Positions 1 to 9,096 of a stretch of DNA of 16,417 nucleotides are shown piece after piece; positions within the stretch are counted from its first letter, which is position 1; each line of letters starts with the position of its first letter. The notes beneath the pieces are model-generated. The model was given only the letters and a program-made list of their open reading frames with translations. It made no database searches and was not told the origin of the DNA. Position numbers and translations under genes: made by a program. Source of the stretch: Candidatus Eiseniibacteriota bacterium (lineage in GTDB: Bacteria > Orphanbacterota > Orphanbacteria > Orphanbacterales > Orphanbacteraceae); assembly GCA_024276995.1 (NCBI GenBank), contig JAJRWB010000004.1:1-16417 (forward strand). The letters run 5' to 3'.

Positions 1-353
1 ATCGGGCGAGGATGATTCATGAGGCGAATGTCTATGCGGAAGGAGTCGTCAAGGGGGCGAGTGGAAAGGCGGCGGCCGTGGTGGCGGAGGCGAATGGAGC
101 GAAGGCGGAGCGCGTCGCCATGGCCGAAGGGGCGGCCGCCGTATTCCTCGAACTCCGGAAGGCGTCGGAGGGGAACCCCGGTACGACCCGCTTTCGCCTC
201 TACATGGAAACCGTCGACAGGATCCTCCCCACGATGAGAACCCTGGTGCGTCCAGACGGTGCGGCGCTCGACGATTTCGAAGTCTGGTTCCAGACGGGAA
301 AGACGCGTATATTCCCGGCTGACCCCTCCGGCGGAAAGGAAGGAAATCGATGA
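1..353 (+). CDS. hflK: HflK-like SPFH protein, C-terminal part (5' end outside window)
   Basis: The first complete in-frame codon is at position 3. The frame is open to the window edge, so the true start lies upstream and the Met codon at 12 is only internal. What is visible is an Ala/Glu/Arg-rich helical stretch followed by a segment of the form FRLYMETVDRILP and a short tail. This is how HflK proteins end after their SPFH (band 7) domain: a coiled-coil oligomerisation region and then the conserved 'Y-E-T-V/L-P' helix. HflK and HflC normally form a membrane-anchored cage around FtsH and modulate its proteolysis. The TGA stop overlaps the next start codon as ATGA, which indicates translational coupling to hflC. 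The missing N-terminus prevents checking the membrane anchor. Family assignment is good; the distinction from other SPFH proteins rests on the hflC neighbour. Confidence 0.8.
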   Translation, partial: RARMIHEANVYAEGVVKGASGKAAAVVAEANGAKAERVAMAEGAAAVFLELRKASEGNPGTTRFRLYMETVDRILPTMRTLVRPDGAALDDFEVWFQTGKTRIFPADPSGGKEGNR

Positions 354-1243
354 GCCCCGTGAAGAGGTGGGTCTTTTCCGGTATCGGCATTCTCATTCTG
401 CTCTATCTCGTGTCCGCCTTCTACGTTGTGGATGTCACGGAATACGCCGTGGTGACGCGCTTCGGAAATCCGGTTGCCATTCACACAGATCCGGGGATCC
501 GGTTCGACCCGTGGAGGCTCTTCGAATCGATCACCCGGATCGACGCGAGGCTTCTCGTGCTCGATGTCTCGCCGTCGGAATACCTGACCGAAGATAAGAA
601 GAACGTCGTTGCCGGAGGCTACGCGCTCTGGCAGGTCGACGATCCGCTCAAGTTCCTGCAGCGTGTCTACAGCCGCGCCGGTGCGGAGTCGCGCATCAAG
701 GACGTGCTCTCCTCCGAGATCGGCGCCGCCCTCGGAAGTGTTCCCTTCTCATCTCTCGTTTCGGTGGACACCGCCCGGGTTCGTCTCGACGAGGTGGTGA
801 AGTCGATCTTCGACGCGAGCAGCGAAAGGATTCTCCGCGACTACGGCGTGCGACTCGAAGATTTCCATCTGAAGCGCCTCGCCTTTCCGAGCCAGAACAA
901 GGAGTCGGTCTTTCAGCGGATGCGTGCCGAGCGGCAGCGCATCGCCAAACGGTACCGGAGCGAGGGGGAGGAGGAGGCGACGAAGGTTCGTGCCGAGGCG
1001 GATCGCGAGAGCAGCGAGATCCTCGCGAAGGCGCATCGGGAGGCGGAAGAGATCCGCGGTGAAGGAGAGGCGGAGGCGGCGCGCATCTATGGAGACGCGG
1101 TTCGGAAAGATCCCGATTTCTACCGCTTCCTCCGCACGCTCGAATCGTACGAAAAGATCGTGGACGGCAACATGACACTCGTCATCCCGAGCGATTCGGA
1201 GCTGATGGAACTGCTGATGAACGGGCCGGGGAAGGGACGATGA
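350..1243 (+). CDS. hflC: HflC-like SPFH protein, FtsH modulator
   Basis: This 297-residue protein has one N-terminal membrane segment (about residues 7-27), a band 7/SPFH domain (about 28-195) and a long charged Glu/Ala/Arg coiled coil (about 195-240). It ends with the HflC-type segment DPDFYRFLRTLESYEKI and a 'TLVIPSDSEL' strand. The motif VFQRMRAERQRIAKRYRSEG is close to the canonical HflC sequence, and the length is normal for the family (about 290-335). Known role of the family: it partners HflK in a periplasm-facing membrane assembly that controls access of substrates to the FtsH protease. Its ATG overlaps the upstream stop (ATGA), and its own stop overlaps the next start the same way, so the three SPFH genes are probably co-translated. 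The start is fixed by this overlap and by the AAGGAAATCG stretch just upstream. Confidence 0.92.
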   Translation: MSPVKRWVFSGIGILILLYLVSAFYVVDVTEYAVVTRFGNPVAIHTDPGIRFDPWRLFESITRIDARLLVLDVSPSEYLTEDKKNVVAGGYALWQVDDPLKFLQRVYSRAGAESRIKDVLSSEIGAALGSVPFSSLVSVDTARVRLDEVVKSIFDASSERILRDYGVRLEDFHLKRLAFPSQNKESVFQRMRAERQRIAKRYRSEGEEEATKVRAEADRESSEILAKAHREAEEIRGEGEAEAARIYGDAVRKDPDFYRFLRTLESYEKIVDGNMTLVIPSDSELMELLMNGPGKGR

Positions 1244-2160
1244 TCCGGCTTTTGAAATCGGTCCCCCCGGGAAGGACGTTTCTCGTCCTCGCGGCGCTGA
1301 TCTGGCTCGCGTCGGGGATCTACACCGTCGCCCGCGACGAAGAGGGCGTGGTGATCCTCCTCGGACGGCCGTGGCAGAAACATGCCCGGCCGGGAATCCA
1401 TTTCGCGCCGCCGTGGCCTTTCGGAAGAACGACGGTGGTGCGCACCACGTCGACGTACCAGATGAGCGTCGGCTTCCGGATCGCCGAGGCGGTCCAGGGA
1501 CGACTTCCCGATCCATCGGAGACCGAGTTCCTCACGGGGGACACGAATATCATCGCGCTCGAGATGATTCTCCAGTACATCATCGACGAGCCGTATCGCT
1601 TTCTCTACGGTGTGGAAGATGGGCACTTCCTCGTGCGCCGCGCCGCCGAGGCGACGGTGACATCGATCCTGGCGCACAGCCGTGTTGATGACGTGCTCAC
1701 CACGGGCCGAGCTTCCCTCCTCGAGGAGGTGCGCCTCGGTACGCAGGAGAAGCTGCGCGACTGCGACGCCGGCATCACGGTGGTCTCCGCCACGCTGAAG
1801 AGGATCGAACCGCCCGGTGACGTGCTCGACGCCTTCCAGGACGTGCAAAACGCCAAGGCGGACCGCGAGCGGGCGATCAACGAGGCGAGCGGCTACGCGA
1901 ATGAGATCCTTCCGCGGGCCCGGGGCGAGGCGAACGCGCTCATCGCGGCGGCACGAGGAGCGAAGAACGCGCGTATCGAAGCGGCGCGGGGCGATGCGGA
2001 CAGGATCGCCAAGGTAACCGCCGAGTACGCCGCCGCGCCGGTGGGCATGAAGGAGAGGCTCTTCCTAGAGGTGGCGGAGAAGGTGCTTCCCCGGGCGCAA
2101 ATCTACGTGTTCGACGCGTCCTCAAGCGGGAAGCCGATGGGCGTCAAGTTGATCGAGTGA
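1240..2160 (+). CDS. hflK: Second HflK-like SPFH protein
   Basis: This 306-residue protein has an N-terminal membrane helix (about 12-30) and then an SPFH domain with the HflK-type opening 'DEEGVVILLGRP...RPGIHFAPPWPF'. A helical region includes the HflK signature DRERAINEASGYANEILPRARGEA (about residues 205-230), and the protein ends with the 'ERLFLEVAEKVLPRAQIYVFD' segment. It is therefore an HflK-type subunit, although the gene upstream of hflC also ends like HflK. The order is hflK-like, hflC, hflK-like, whereas most bacteria have one hflK and one hflC. The two HflK tails differ clearly in sequence, so this is not a fresh duplication. The start overlaps the hflC stop (ATGA). Expected role: an inner-membrane scaffold modulating FtsH, perhaps with a subunit composition different from the E. 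coli complex. Confidence 0.9.
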   Translation: MIRLLKSVPPGRTFLVLAALIWLASGIYTVARDEEGVVILLGRPWQKHARPGIHFAPPWPFGRTTVVRTTSTYQMSVGFRIAEAVQGRLPDPSETEFLTGDTNIIALEMILQYIIDEPYRFLYGVEDGHFLVRRAAEATVTSILAHSRVDDVLTTGRASLLEEVRLGTQEKLRDCDAGITVVSATLKRIEPPGDVLDAFQDVQNAKADRERAINEASGYANEILPRARGEANALIAAARGAKNARIEAARGDADRIAKVTAEYAAAPVGMKERLFLEVAEKVLPRAQIYVFDASSSGKPMGVKLIE

Positions 2161-2173
2161 GAGGGAACGCACG

Positions 2174-2905
2174 GTGACATCGACTTCGATCATCGCCTAC
2201 CTCGCGCTGATCGCCGCCATTTCCCTCGCGGGAGGCGTGGCGCCCCTTGCGAGAAAGTGGTCGAAATCGCAGCTCACACTGCTCGTTTCCGCCGGAGCGG
2301 GCGTGCTTCTCGGCGCGGCGTTTCTCCACCTGATTCCGGTGGCGGTCGAGTCCCTCGGCCATCGCGCCGGCTTCCCCCTTCTCGCCGGTTTTCTCGCGAT
2401 CTCCATACTGGAAAAGTTCTTCCTTCTCGATCCGTGCGAGGAGGTCGGTTGCCGCATCCATCGCTTCGGATTCGCGGCGTTCCTCGGGATCTCTTTTCAC
2501 AGCCTTCTCGACGGTGCGGCGGTGGGGTCGAGCCTGATCGTTCCGAATCTCGCCGTGCCCGTGTTCGCCGCCATCGCGGTCCACAAGGTTCCCGCCGCCT
2601 TCTCTCTCTGCTCGATCCTTCTTCTGGCGGGATACACCCGGCGAAGGACGTTTCTCCATGTCATCGGTTTCTCACTCGCCACGCCGGTGGGAGCGGTGAT
2701 CGCGTTTCTCTTCCTGAAGGGAGTCGATCCGGCGGTGGTGGGCGGTGCCATCGGCGTGAGCGCCGGGTCGTTCATCGCCATCGCCACGTCGGATCTCCTT
2801 CCGCAGCTCCATGGAGAGGGGGTCAGCCGGGGGAGGTCGCTCCTCTCCCTTCTCATCGGAATCGCGGTGATGGTCCTTTCCGCTATCGGTCTCGATGCTC
2901 ATTGA
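2174..2905 (+). CDS. ZIP-family divalent metal transporter
   Basis: This 243-residue polytopic membrane protein uses a GTG start preceded by GAGGGA, 13 nt after the last SPFH stop. It has the hydrophobic pattern of ZIP transporters (about eight helices). The two metal-site helices are recognisable: HSLLDG at 109-114 and HKVPAAF at 137-143. An HLIP motif lies at 52-55 in an earlier helix and an ATSDLLPQ motif at about 204-211. The HKxPAAF form, in place of the more common HExP, resembles the SLC39A9 (ZIP9) branch. The usual His-rich cytosolic loop is absent. Family role: uptake of Zn2+ or another divalent metal into the cytoplasm. The spacing suggests co-transcription with the hfl genes. FtsH is a zinc metalloprotease, so a link is conceivable but is only inference. 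The 3' end overlaps the convergent gene by 23 bp. Confidence 0.9.
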   Translation: MTSTSIIAYLALIAAISLAGGVAPLARKWSKSQLTLLVSAGAGVLLGAAFLHLIPVAVESLGHRAGFPLLAGFLAISILEKFFLLDPCEEVGCRIHRFGFAAFLGISFHSLLDGAAVGSSLIVPNLAVPVFAAIAVHKVPAAFSLCSILLLAGYTRRRTFLHVIGFSLATPVGAVIAFLFLKGVDPAVVGGAIGVSAGSFIAIATSDLLPQLHGEGVSRGRSLLSLLIGIAVMVLSAIGLDAH

Positions 2906-4412
2906 TCCGGACGAACACGGCGGTGAACGGATCGCGTGACACGTTGGAGAACCCCGCCCGTTTCAGGAACGTGCCGAGATCGGCGCCTCCCGTCCCGGTG
3001 ATTCCCACCACCACAACCACATCGTAGCCGTCGAGGGTCTTCCGGTCGAGCCGCTCCGGATGGTACATGTCGGGCGCCGCCGGGCGTTCCCGGTAGCGGA
3101 CGCTGAAATCGGGCGACGCGAGATGATGGGCGTTCATCCCGCCGTAGCGAAGAGTGAAGTACTCGAACGACCGGTGGAGCGTCGGGTGCGTATCAAACGG
3201 GGGAAGAACCAGGGGCAGCATCCTCGGAGCGGGCGGCACGTCGGGTGCCGCCTCCTCGAAGGGCCGGACGACATCCGCCAGTCCGGCGCCGTTCGAGCGG
3301 AGGTATCTCGTTTCCGCGCTTCTCAGCGGTACGGCGAGGGCGATCAGTACGGCGGCGGCCGCGAAACGGAATCTCGATCCCGCCGGAAGAAACACGGGCA
3401 ACAGGAGGAGCACGAGAAGCGCGATCCTTTGACCCGGATCGTAGATGATCAGCCATCGGGGAAGAAGGAGTGCAAGAACCGCGAGGAGCGCCGCACCGGG
3501 AAAGAGCGGCGCGGCGCCTTGTCTGAGTGTCTTCGCCGCCGCCGCGGCAAGGCCGCCGAGCACGACGAGGAAATAGGCGGGAAAAAGGGGCGGCGTGAAA
3601 GGATCGACGAGTCCGGGGGAGATTCCGAGCAGAAGTCCTTGCGCCTTCTCCTGGAGGGAGTCGAACGGCTGGAGAAGGATGATCTGCGAGCGGGAGACGT
3701 TGCCTGAAACGTGGAGAAAGAGGAGCCATGCTCCGAAGAGGAGTATTCCCGGGGCGAATGGCAACAGGTTTGTGAAGAGCGTCTTGGCGCTTCTCTCTCG
3801 GAAGAGCACCGTTACCGTTACGAGGAGCGCCGCGCAAGCGAAGGTGAGCATATGGGCGAAGTAGAGCGCGGTGCACAGGAGGGAATCGATCAGCGACGAC
3901 CGGGTGAGCGTTCTATTCCGGTTCGCCCGGCGTGTTCCGAGGAAGAGGAGAAGGAGCGGGATACTCGAAAGGAAATTCTCGTTCGCCATGAGGGCGAAGT
4001 GATTCATCGTAAGGATCGACGCGATCGGGACGAAGCAAGTTTTGCGCGGCGCCGTTCGGGAGAGGTAGAAATAGAAAGCCGCGGGAAGGGCAAAAAAGTA
4101 CGTCGTGAAAAAGAGCCTCGTCGCGGCGTCGATATCGAGGAAGCGCGAGAAAAGAAGAATAAGAAGGTCGGAGAGTTGGTTCGGTGCGAGCCCCAGGTTC
4201 GGCACGAAATAGCGGGCGAACCGGAAAGCGTCATCGTGATAGGCGGTGAGGATCCGGATCCGCATGAGGTGGGAGGGATAGTCTTGGAGGGGGACGTATG
4301 GAATCGTCCAGAGCGTGCGCACGAGCGGCAGCGCGAGGAGAAGCGAGGCGACGAGGGAGACCGGACCGAGCCACAGAGTCGATTTTCCGGAATGCCTTAG
4401 GCGGGATTCCAT
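2883..4412 (-). CDS. Polytopic membrane protein, possible GT-C-like glycosyltransferase
   Basis: The protein is 509 residues from the ATG at 4412. That start has a GGAAAGGA ribosome site about 9 nt upstream. An in-frame start at 4481 would add 23 residues without membrane character and was not chosen. There is one hydrophobic helix at about 15-35, then a loop with PLQDYPSHL (about 43-51), then about eight to ten further hydrophobic segments to about residue 380. A C-terminal soluble part of about 125 residues follows. An acidic Asp-Tyr-Pro motif in the first extracytoplasmic loop is typical of GT-C lipid-sugar glycosyltransferases, but no specific family signature is certain. It stands alone on this strand: 191 bp separate it from the dismutase, and its 3' end overlaps the convergent transporter gene. 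A substrate cannot be predicted. Confidence 0.75.
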   Translation of the reverse strand: MESRLRHSGKSTLWLGPVSLVASLLLALPLVRTLWTIPYVPLQDYPSHLMRIRILTAYHDDAFRFARYFVPNLGLAPNQLSDLLILLFSRFLDIDAATRLFFTTYFFALPAAFYFYLSRTAPRKTCFVPIASILTMNHFALMANENFLSSIPLLLLFLGTRRANRNRTLTRSSLIDSLLCTALYFAHMLTFACAALLVTVTVLFRERSAKTLFTNLLPFAPGILLFGAWLLFLHVSGNVSRSQIILLQPFDSLQEKAQGLLLGISPGLVDPFTPPLFPAYFLVVLGGLAAAAAKTLRQGAAPLFPGAALLAVLALLLPRWLIIYDPGQRIALLVLLLLPVFLPAGSRFRFAAAAVLIALAVPLRSAETRYLRSNGAGLADVVRPFEEAAPDVPPAPRMLPLVLPPFDTHPTLHRSFEYFTLRYGGMNAHHLASPDFSVRYRERPAAPDMYHPERLDRKTLDGYDVVVVVGITGTGGADLGTFLKRAGFSNVSRDPFTAVFVRINEHRDR

Positions 4413-4458
4413 CGGGTGCGGTCCTTTCCTCGGCCATGGAACGGCGGGACGGAGGAAG

Positions 4459-4488
4459 AGGATAGGCGAACCCGCCCGCAACCGTCCA
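4459..4488 (-). promoter_or_regulatory. Weak candidate sigma-70 promoter for the membrane protein
   Basis: Read on the minus strand, TGGACG (4483-4488) and TATCCT (4459-4464) are separated by 18 nt, each matching four of six consensus bases. It would give a leader of about 40 nt before the ATG at 4412. It lies inside the rejected N-terminal extension, so it also favours the shorter start. The match is weak and could be chance. Confidence 0.27.
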
Positions 4489-4542
4489 GAAGAGTCGAAG
4501 GGAATGCGGGGTCGCGACCGGGTGGAAGGGAGGATTCCGCAG

Positions 4543-4578
4543 GGGCCGTCCCGCCCGCAAAGATCGGCGGAACGGCCC
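4543..4578 (-). terminator. Strong RNA hairpin after the superoxide dismutase gene
   Basis: On the minus strand the arms GGGCCGTTCCGCC and GGCGGGACGGCCC form a 13-bp stem around a 10-nt loop, starting 25 nt after the dismutase stop. The only non-Watson-Crick pair is G-U in minus-strand RNA; on the plus strand the same pair would be a C-A mismatch. This points to an RNA structure made from the minus strand. Flanking CCGC and GCGG could extend the stem past a small bulge. There is no proper T-run after it, so it may be an atypical terminator or a 3'-end protective stem. Confidence 0.6.
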
Positions 4579-4603
4579 GCGGCGTGCGGTGTTCAGGAGC
4601 GAA

Positions 4604-5215
4604 CTACCGTGTCGCGTCTTCGTAGCGGCGGTTCACTTCTTCCCAGTTCACCACGTTCCACCACCCCGAAACGTAGTCGGCCCGTCGGTTCTGGTAGTTC
4701 AGGTAGTAGGCGTGCTCCCACACGTCGAGGCCGAGGATCGGCTTGAGCCCCGCCATGAGGGGATTGTCCTGGTTCGGTGTGGAGGTGACGGTGAGATCGC
4801 CGTTATCGCCGACGCTGAGCCACGCCCATCCGCTCCCGAAGCGGGTGATGGCGGCCTTCGTGAACTCGTCCTGGAACGGGGCGAAGCCGCCGAATGTGCT
4901 GTGGATCGCCGCCGCCACCTTGCCCACCGGATCGCCGCCGCCACTTTTGAGGATCGACCAGAAGAGGGAGTGGTTCCAGTGTCCGCCGCCGTTGTTCCTC
5001 ACCGCCGTGCGGATCGCCTCGGGAACGGTGTCCACCGACGTGATCAGCTCGTCGAGGCTCTTCCCCTGGAGGGCGGCGTCTCCTTCGAGGGCCTTGTTCA
5101 GGTTCGTGACGTAGGCGTTGTGGTGCTTCCCGTGGTGGATCTCCATGGTACGGGCGTCGATGTACGGCTCGAGGGCGTCGGGAGCGAAGGGAAGTGCGGG
5201 CAGCTGGTGAGACAT
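4604..5215 (-). CDS. sodA: Superoxide dismutase, Mn/Fe family, Mn-type signature
   Basis: This 203-residue protein is full length for the Fe/Mn superoxide dismutase family, which converts superoxide to hydrogen peroxide and oxygen. The metal ligands are all present: His27, His82 (in HWNH), Asp164 and His168 (in [15 protein letters not shown]). The second-sphere His31 and Tyr35 are also there. Gly at about 78, before HWNHSLFW, and Gln149 in the segment TPNQDNP are the pattern of Mn-type enzymes; Fe enzymes place the Gln in the earlier helix. Cambialistic use cannot be excluded. There is no signal peptide, so it should be cytoplasmic. The ATG at 5215 is preceded by AAGGAG with 8-nt spacing. The frame runs open far upstream through the antisense of aceE's 3' end, but that extension is not part of the protein. 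It follows aceE by 113 nt on the same strand. Confidence 0.96.
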   Translation of the reverse strand: MSHQLPALPFAPDALEPYIDARTMEIHHGKHHNAYVTNLNKALEGDAALQGKSLDELITSVDTVPEAIRTAVRNNGGGHWNHSLFWSILKSGGGDPVGKVAAAIHSTFGGFAPFQDEFTKAAITRFGSGWAWLSVGDNGDLTVTSTPNQDNPLMAGLKPILGLDVWEHAYYLNYQNRRADYVSGWWNVVNWEEVNRRYEDATR

Positions 5216-5248
5216 GTCGGAAACTCCTTGGTTCTTGTTATTTGAATG

Positions 5249-5265
5249 TATGGCAGAAGGCCATA
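5249..5265. promoter_or_regulatory. Perfect inverted repeat upstream of the dismutase gene
   Basis: TATGGC-AGAAG-GCCATA is a perfect 6-bp inverted repeat with a 5-nt centre, 34 bp upstream of the sod start codon. It is not followed by a T-run on the minus strand, so it does not look like a terminator. A possible minus-strand promoter, TTGACC (5294-5299) with 17-nt spacing to TACCTT (5271-5276), would put the dyad at the transcription start, where an operator could act. The -10 match is poor, so promoter and operator are both tentative. Confidence 0.33.
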
Positions 5266-5328
5266 AAAGAAAGGTAGTCACGCCGGCGGGCGCGGTCAAA
5301 TCGATCGGACGAGCGGTCGGGGGGGAGA

Positions 5329-8013
5329 TCAGCCGCGTGCCGGGTCGGACCGCTCCGGGTCGATGCCGAGATCGTCGGCCGCGCGGCGTGCGTGCGCCGG
5401 GTCGATCTCGCCGAGCCTGGCCAGTTCGGCGAGCGCCGCCGCGGCGATGTGCGCCGCGTCCACCTCGAAATGGGCGCGCAGCGACTCGCGGGTGTCGCTC
5501 ATGCCGAACCCGTCGGTGCCGAGGGGGACGAAACCGTCGCACGGCACCAACCGGGCGATCATGTCGGGGAGGGCCTTCATGAAATCGGTGGCGGCGACGA
5601 ACGGCCCCTTGCGCCCTTCGAGGAGCGACGTGACGAAAGGCGTTCGCGGCTCGCTTTCGGGGTGGAGGCGGTTCCACCGCTCCGTCTCCAGTCCGTCGGC
5701 GCGAAGCTGGAGCCACCCGGGGACGCTCCAGACGGTGGCGGCGACGCCGTGCGACTGCTCGAGAAGGCTTGCCGCGCGGAGCACTTCACGGAGGATCGAC
5801 CCGCTCCCGGCGAGCTGCACGGGGATCCCCTTCGCGACGCCCGGCTCGCGGAGAAGATACATCCCCTTCACGATCCCCTCGCCGACCCCTTCCGGCGCGG
5901 GGGGCATGGCGTAGTTCTCGTTGTAGCAGGTGATGTAATAGAACACTTCCTCTTCGCGGTCGTACATCCGCTCCATTCCGTCGCGTACGATCGCCGCGAG
6001 TTCGTAGGCGAAGGCGGGATCGTACGCGCGGATATTCGGCAGCGTGCTCGCCAGGATATGACTCTGGCCGTCGTCGTGCTGGAGCCCTTCTCCCATGAGC
6101 GTCGTCCGCCCGGCGGTGGCGCCGATGAGAAAACCGCGGCCGCACGAATCGCCGAACGCCCACATCAGGTCGCCCGTTCGCTGGAAGCCGAACATCGAGT
6201 AGAAGATATAGAAAGGAATCATGTGGATCCCGTGGGTGGCATACGAAGTCCCCGCCGCCGTGAAACTTCCCATCGACCCCGCTTCAGTGAGCCCCTCCTC
6301 GAGGATCTGCCCGTCCTTCGCCTCCTTGTAGCGAAGCACCAGGTTGTGATCGACCGGCTCGTAGAGCTGCCCCTTCGGGGCGTAGATCCCCAGCTCGTTG
6401 AACAGCCCTTCCATGCCGAAGGTGCGTCCCTCGTCGGGAATGATCGGCACGATATGCTTGCCGACCCCGTCGTGACGGATGAGCTTCCGGAGGATCCGAA
6501 CGAGAACCATCGTGGTGGACGCTTCCTGTCCCGCCTTCGTCCCCGCGGCGAACTCTTCGTAGAGGTCCGCGCCCGGAAGGGCGAGTCTCTCCGCCTTCCG
6601 GGTCCTCACCGGCACGGCGCCGCCGAGTTCACTTCGCCTGGCGCGGAGGTATTCCACTTCGTCGCTCTTCTCGCCGGGGTGATAGAACGGCGGGTATCCT
6701 TCGAGATCGGCGTCGCGGATCGGCAGTTCCAGCTTGTCACGGAAAGCCTTCATCTGGGCGGCATCGAGCTTCTTCATCTGGTGGGTGGCGTTCTTCCCTT
6801 CGAAACCGGAACCGAGGGCCCATCCCTTCACCGTCTTCACCAGGATCGCCGTCGGCGCTTCGCGGTACTCCGAGGCGAGCTTGAAAGCGGCGTACACCTT
6901 CCTGTAGTCGTGTCCCCCGCGGCTCAAGTGCCAGATCTGGTCGTCGCTCAGATGTTCCACCATGGCGAGAAGCTCGGGAGAATCGCCCCAGAAATGTTTT
7001 CTCGTAAAAGAAGGTTTCTCCGTGCTGTAGCGTTGCCACCAGCCGTCGACCACGCTGTTCAGCCTGTCGACGAGAAGGCCGTTCTTGTCGTTCCTGAGAA
7101 GCTCGTCCCACTCCCGGCCGTGGATCACCTTGATCACGTTCCAGCCGCACCCGCGGTAGAGCGCCTCCAGCTCCTGGATGATCTTGCCGTTTCCCCGCAC
7201 CGGACCGTCGAGGCGCTGCAGGTTGCAGTTCACCACGAACGTCAGGTTGTCGAGACCTTCGTTCGCCGCCACGTGGAGCGCCCCGCGCGCTTCGACTTCG
7301 TCCATTTCGCCGTCGCCGAGGAAAGCCCAGACGCGGCTCTTCTCCGTGTCGACGAGACCGCGGTTGTGCAGGTAACGGTTGAACCGTGCCTGGTAGATCG
7401 CGTTGATCGGGCCGAGCCCCATGCTCACCGTGGGGAACTCCCAGAAATCGGGAAGCCGCCTCGGGTGGCAGTACGAGGGGAGGCCGCCCCCCGCGGTCTC
7501 GCGGCGGAAATTCTTCAGCTCGCTTTCGGTAAGCCGCCCCTCGAGGTACGCCCGCGCGTAGATGCCCGGCGCGGCGTGTCCCTGGATGTAGACCTGGTCT
7601 CCCGGACCGTCTCCGTCCTTCCCGCGGAAGAAGTGGTTGAAGCCGACCTCGTAGAGCGACGCGGCCGAGGCGTACGTGGAAAGGTGCCCGCCGAGCCCCG
7701 GGAAGAGCCGGTTCGCCCTCGACACCATCGCCATGGCGTTCCACCGGATGATCCGCCGGATCCGCTTCTCCATCGCCTCGTCGCCCGGGAATTCCGGTTC
7801 CTGCTCGGGGGAGATGGTGTTCACGTAAGGCGTCTGGATGAGCGCCATCGGAAGCCCGACCATGCGCGCCCGTTTGAGCACCTTGCGGATCAGGAACTTC
7901 GCCCGCGCGGCACCCTCCGATTCGAGCACCCGGTCGAGCGATTCGATCCACTCATCGGTCTCCTCGGGATCGAGATCGAAGAGCTGCTTCTTGAATGTCT
8001 TGTCGTATGTCAT
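5329..8013 (-). CDS. aceE: Pyruvate dehydrogenase E1 component, homodimeric (AceE)
   Basis: This 894-residue protein is close to E. coli AceE length (887). The family decarboxylates pyruvate with thiamine diphosphate and passes the acetyl group to the lipoyl domain of E2. The ThDP/Mg site is clear at about residue 231: GDGEMDE, followed by [18 protein letters not shown]. Other typical blocks are [23 protein letters not shown] in the N-terminal third (E. coli has a very similar block) and [14 protein letters not shown] near residue 695. The C-terminal segment, with [17 protein letters not shown], is complete. Start: ATG with a weak GGAAAACGG upstream, 44 nt after korB. E2 and E3 genes are not in the window, which is unusual because aceE usually sits with aceF. 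Placement between a ferredoxin-dependent Kor enzyme and a dismutase suggests a role in switching 2-oxoacid oxidation with oxygen or redox state (inference). Confidence 0.97.
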   Translation of the reverse strand: MTYDKTFKKQLFDLDPEETDEWIESLDRVLESEGAARAKFLIRKVLKRARMVGLPMALIQTPYVNTISPEQEPEFPGDEAMEKRIRRIIRWNAMAMVSRANRLFPGLGGHLSTYASAASLYEVGFNHFFRGKDGDGPGDQVYIQGHAAPGIYARAYLEGRLTESELKNFRRETAGGGLPSYCHPRRLPDFWEFPTVSMGLGPINAIYQARFNRYLHNRGLVDTEKSRVWAFLGDGEMDEVEARGALHVAANEGLDNLTFVVNCNLQRLDGPVRGNGKIIQELEALYRGCGWNVIKVIHGREWDELLRNDKNGLLVDRLNSVVDGWWQRYSTEKPSFTRKHFWGDSPELLAMVEHLSDDQIWHLSRGGHDYRKVYAAFKLASEYREAPTAILVKTVKGWALGSGFEGKNATHQMKKLDAAQMKAFRDKLELPIRDADLEGYPPFYHPGEKSDEVEYLRARRSELGGAVPVRTRKAERLALPGADLYEEFAAGTKAGQEASTTMVLVRILRKLIRHDGVGKHIVPIIPDEGRTFGMEGLFNELGIYAPKGQLYEPVDHNLVLRYKEAKDGQILEEGLTEAGSMGSFTAAGTSYATHGIHMIPFYIFYSMFGFQRTGDLMWAFGDSCGRGFLIGATAGRTTLMGEGLQHDDGQSHILASTLPNIRAYDPAFAYELAAIVRDGMERMYDREEEVFYYITCYNENYAMPPAPEGVGEGIVKGMYLLREPGVAKGIPVQLAGSGSILREVLRAASLLEQSHGVAATVWSVPGWLQLRADGLETERWNRLHPESEPRTPFVTSLLEGRKGPFVAATDFMKALPDMIARLVPCDGFVPLGTDGFGMSDTRESLRAHFEVDAAHIAAAALAELARLGEIDPAHARRAADDLGIDPERSDPARG

Positions 8014-8057
8014 CCGTTTTCCATTTCACATGAAACGCCGCGCGGGTACCGGGCGCT

Positions 8058-9086
<1,029 letters not shown>

Positions 9087-9096
9087 CGGGTTCGCC

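Noticed and set aside
5216-5716. N-terminal extension of the superoxide dismutase frame
   Set aside because: The extra residues are Arg/Pro-rich translation of the region overlapping the aceE 3' end. The ATG at 5215 has an AAGGAG site, and the protein from it has the normal family length.
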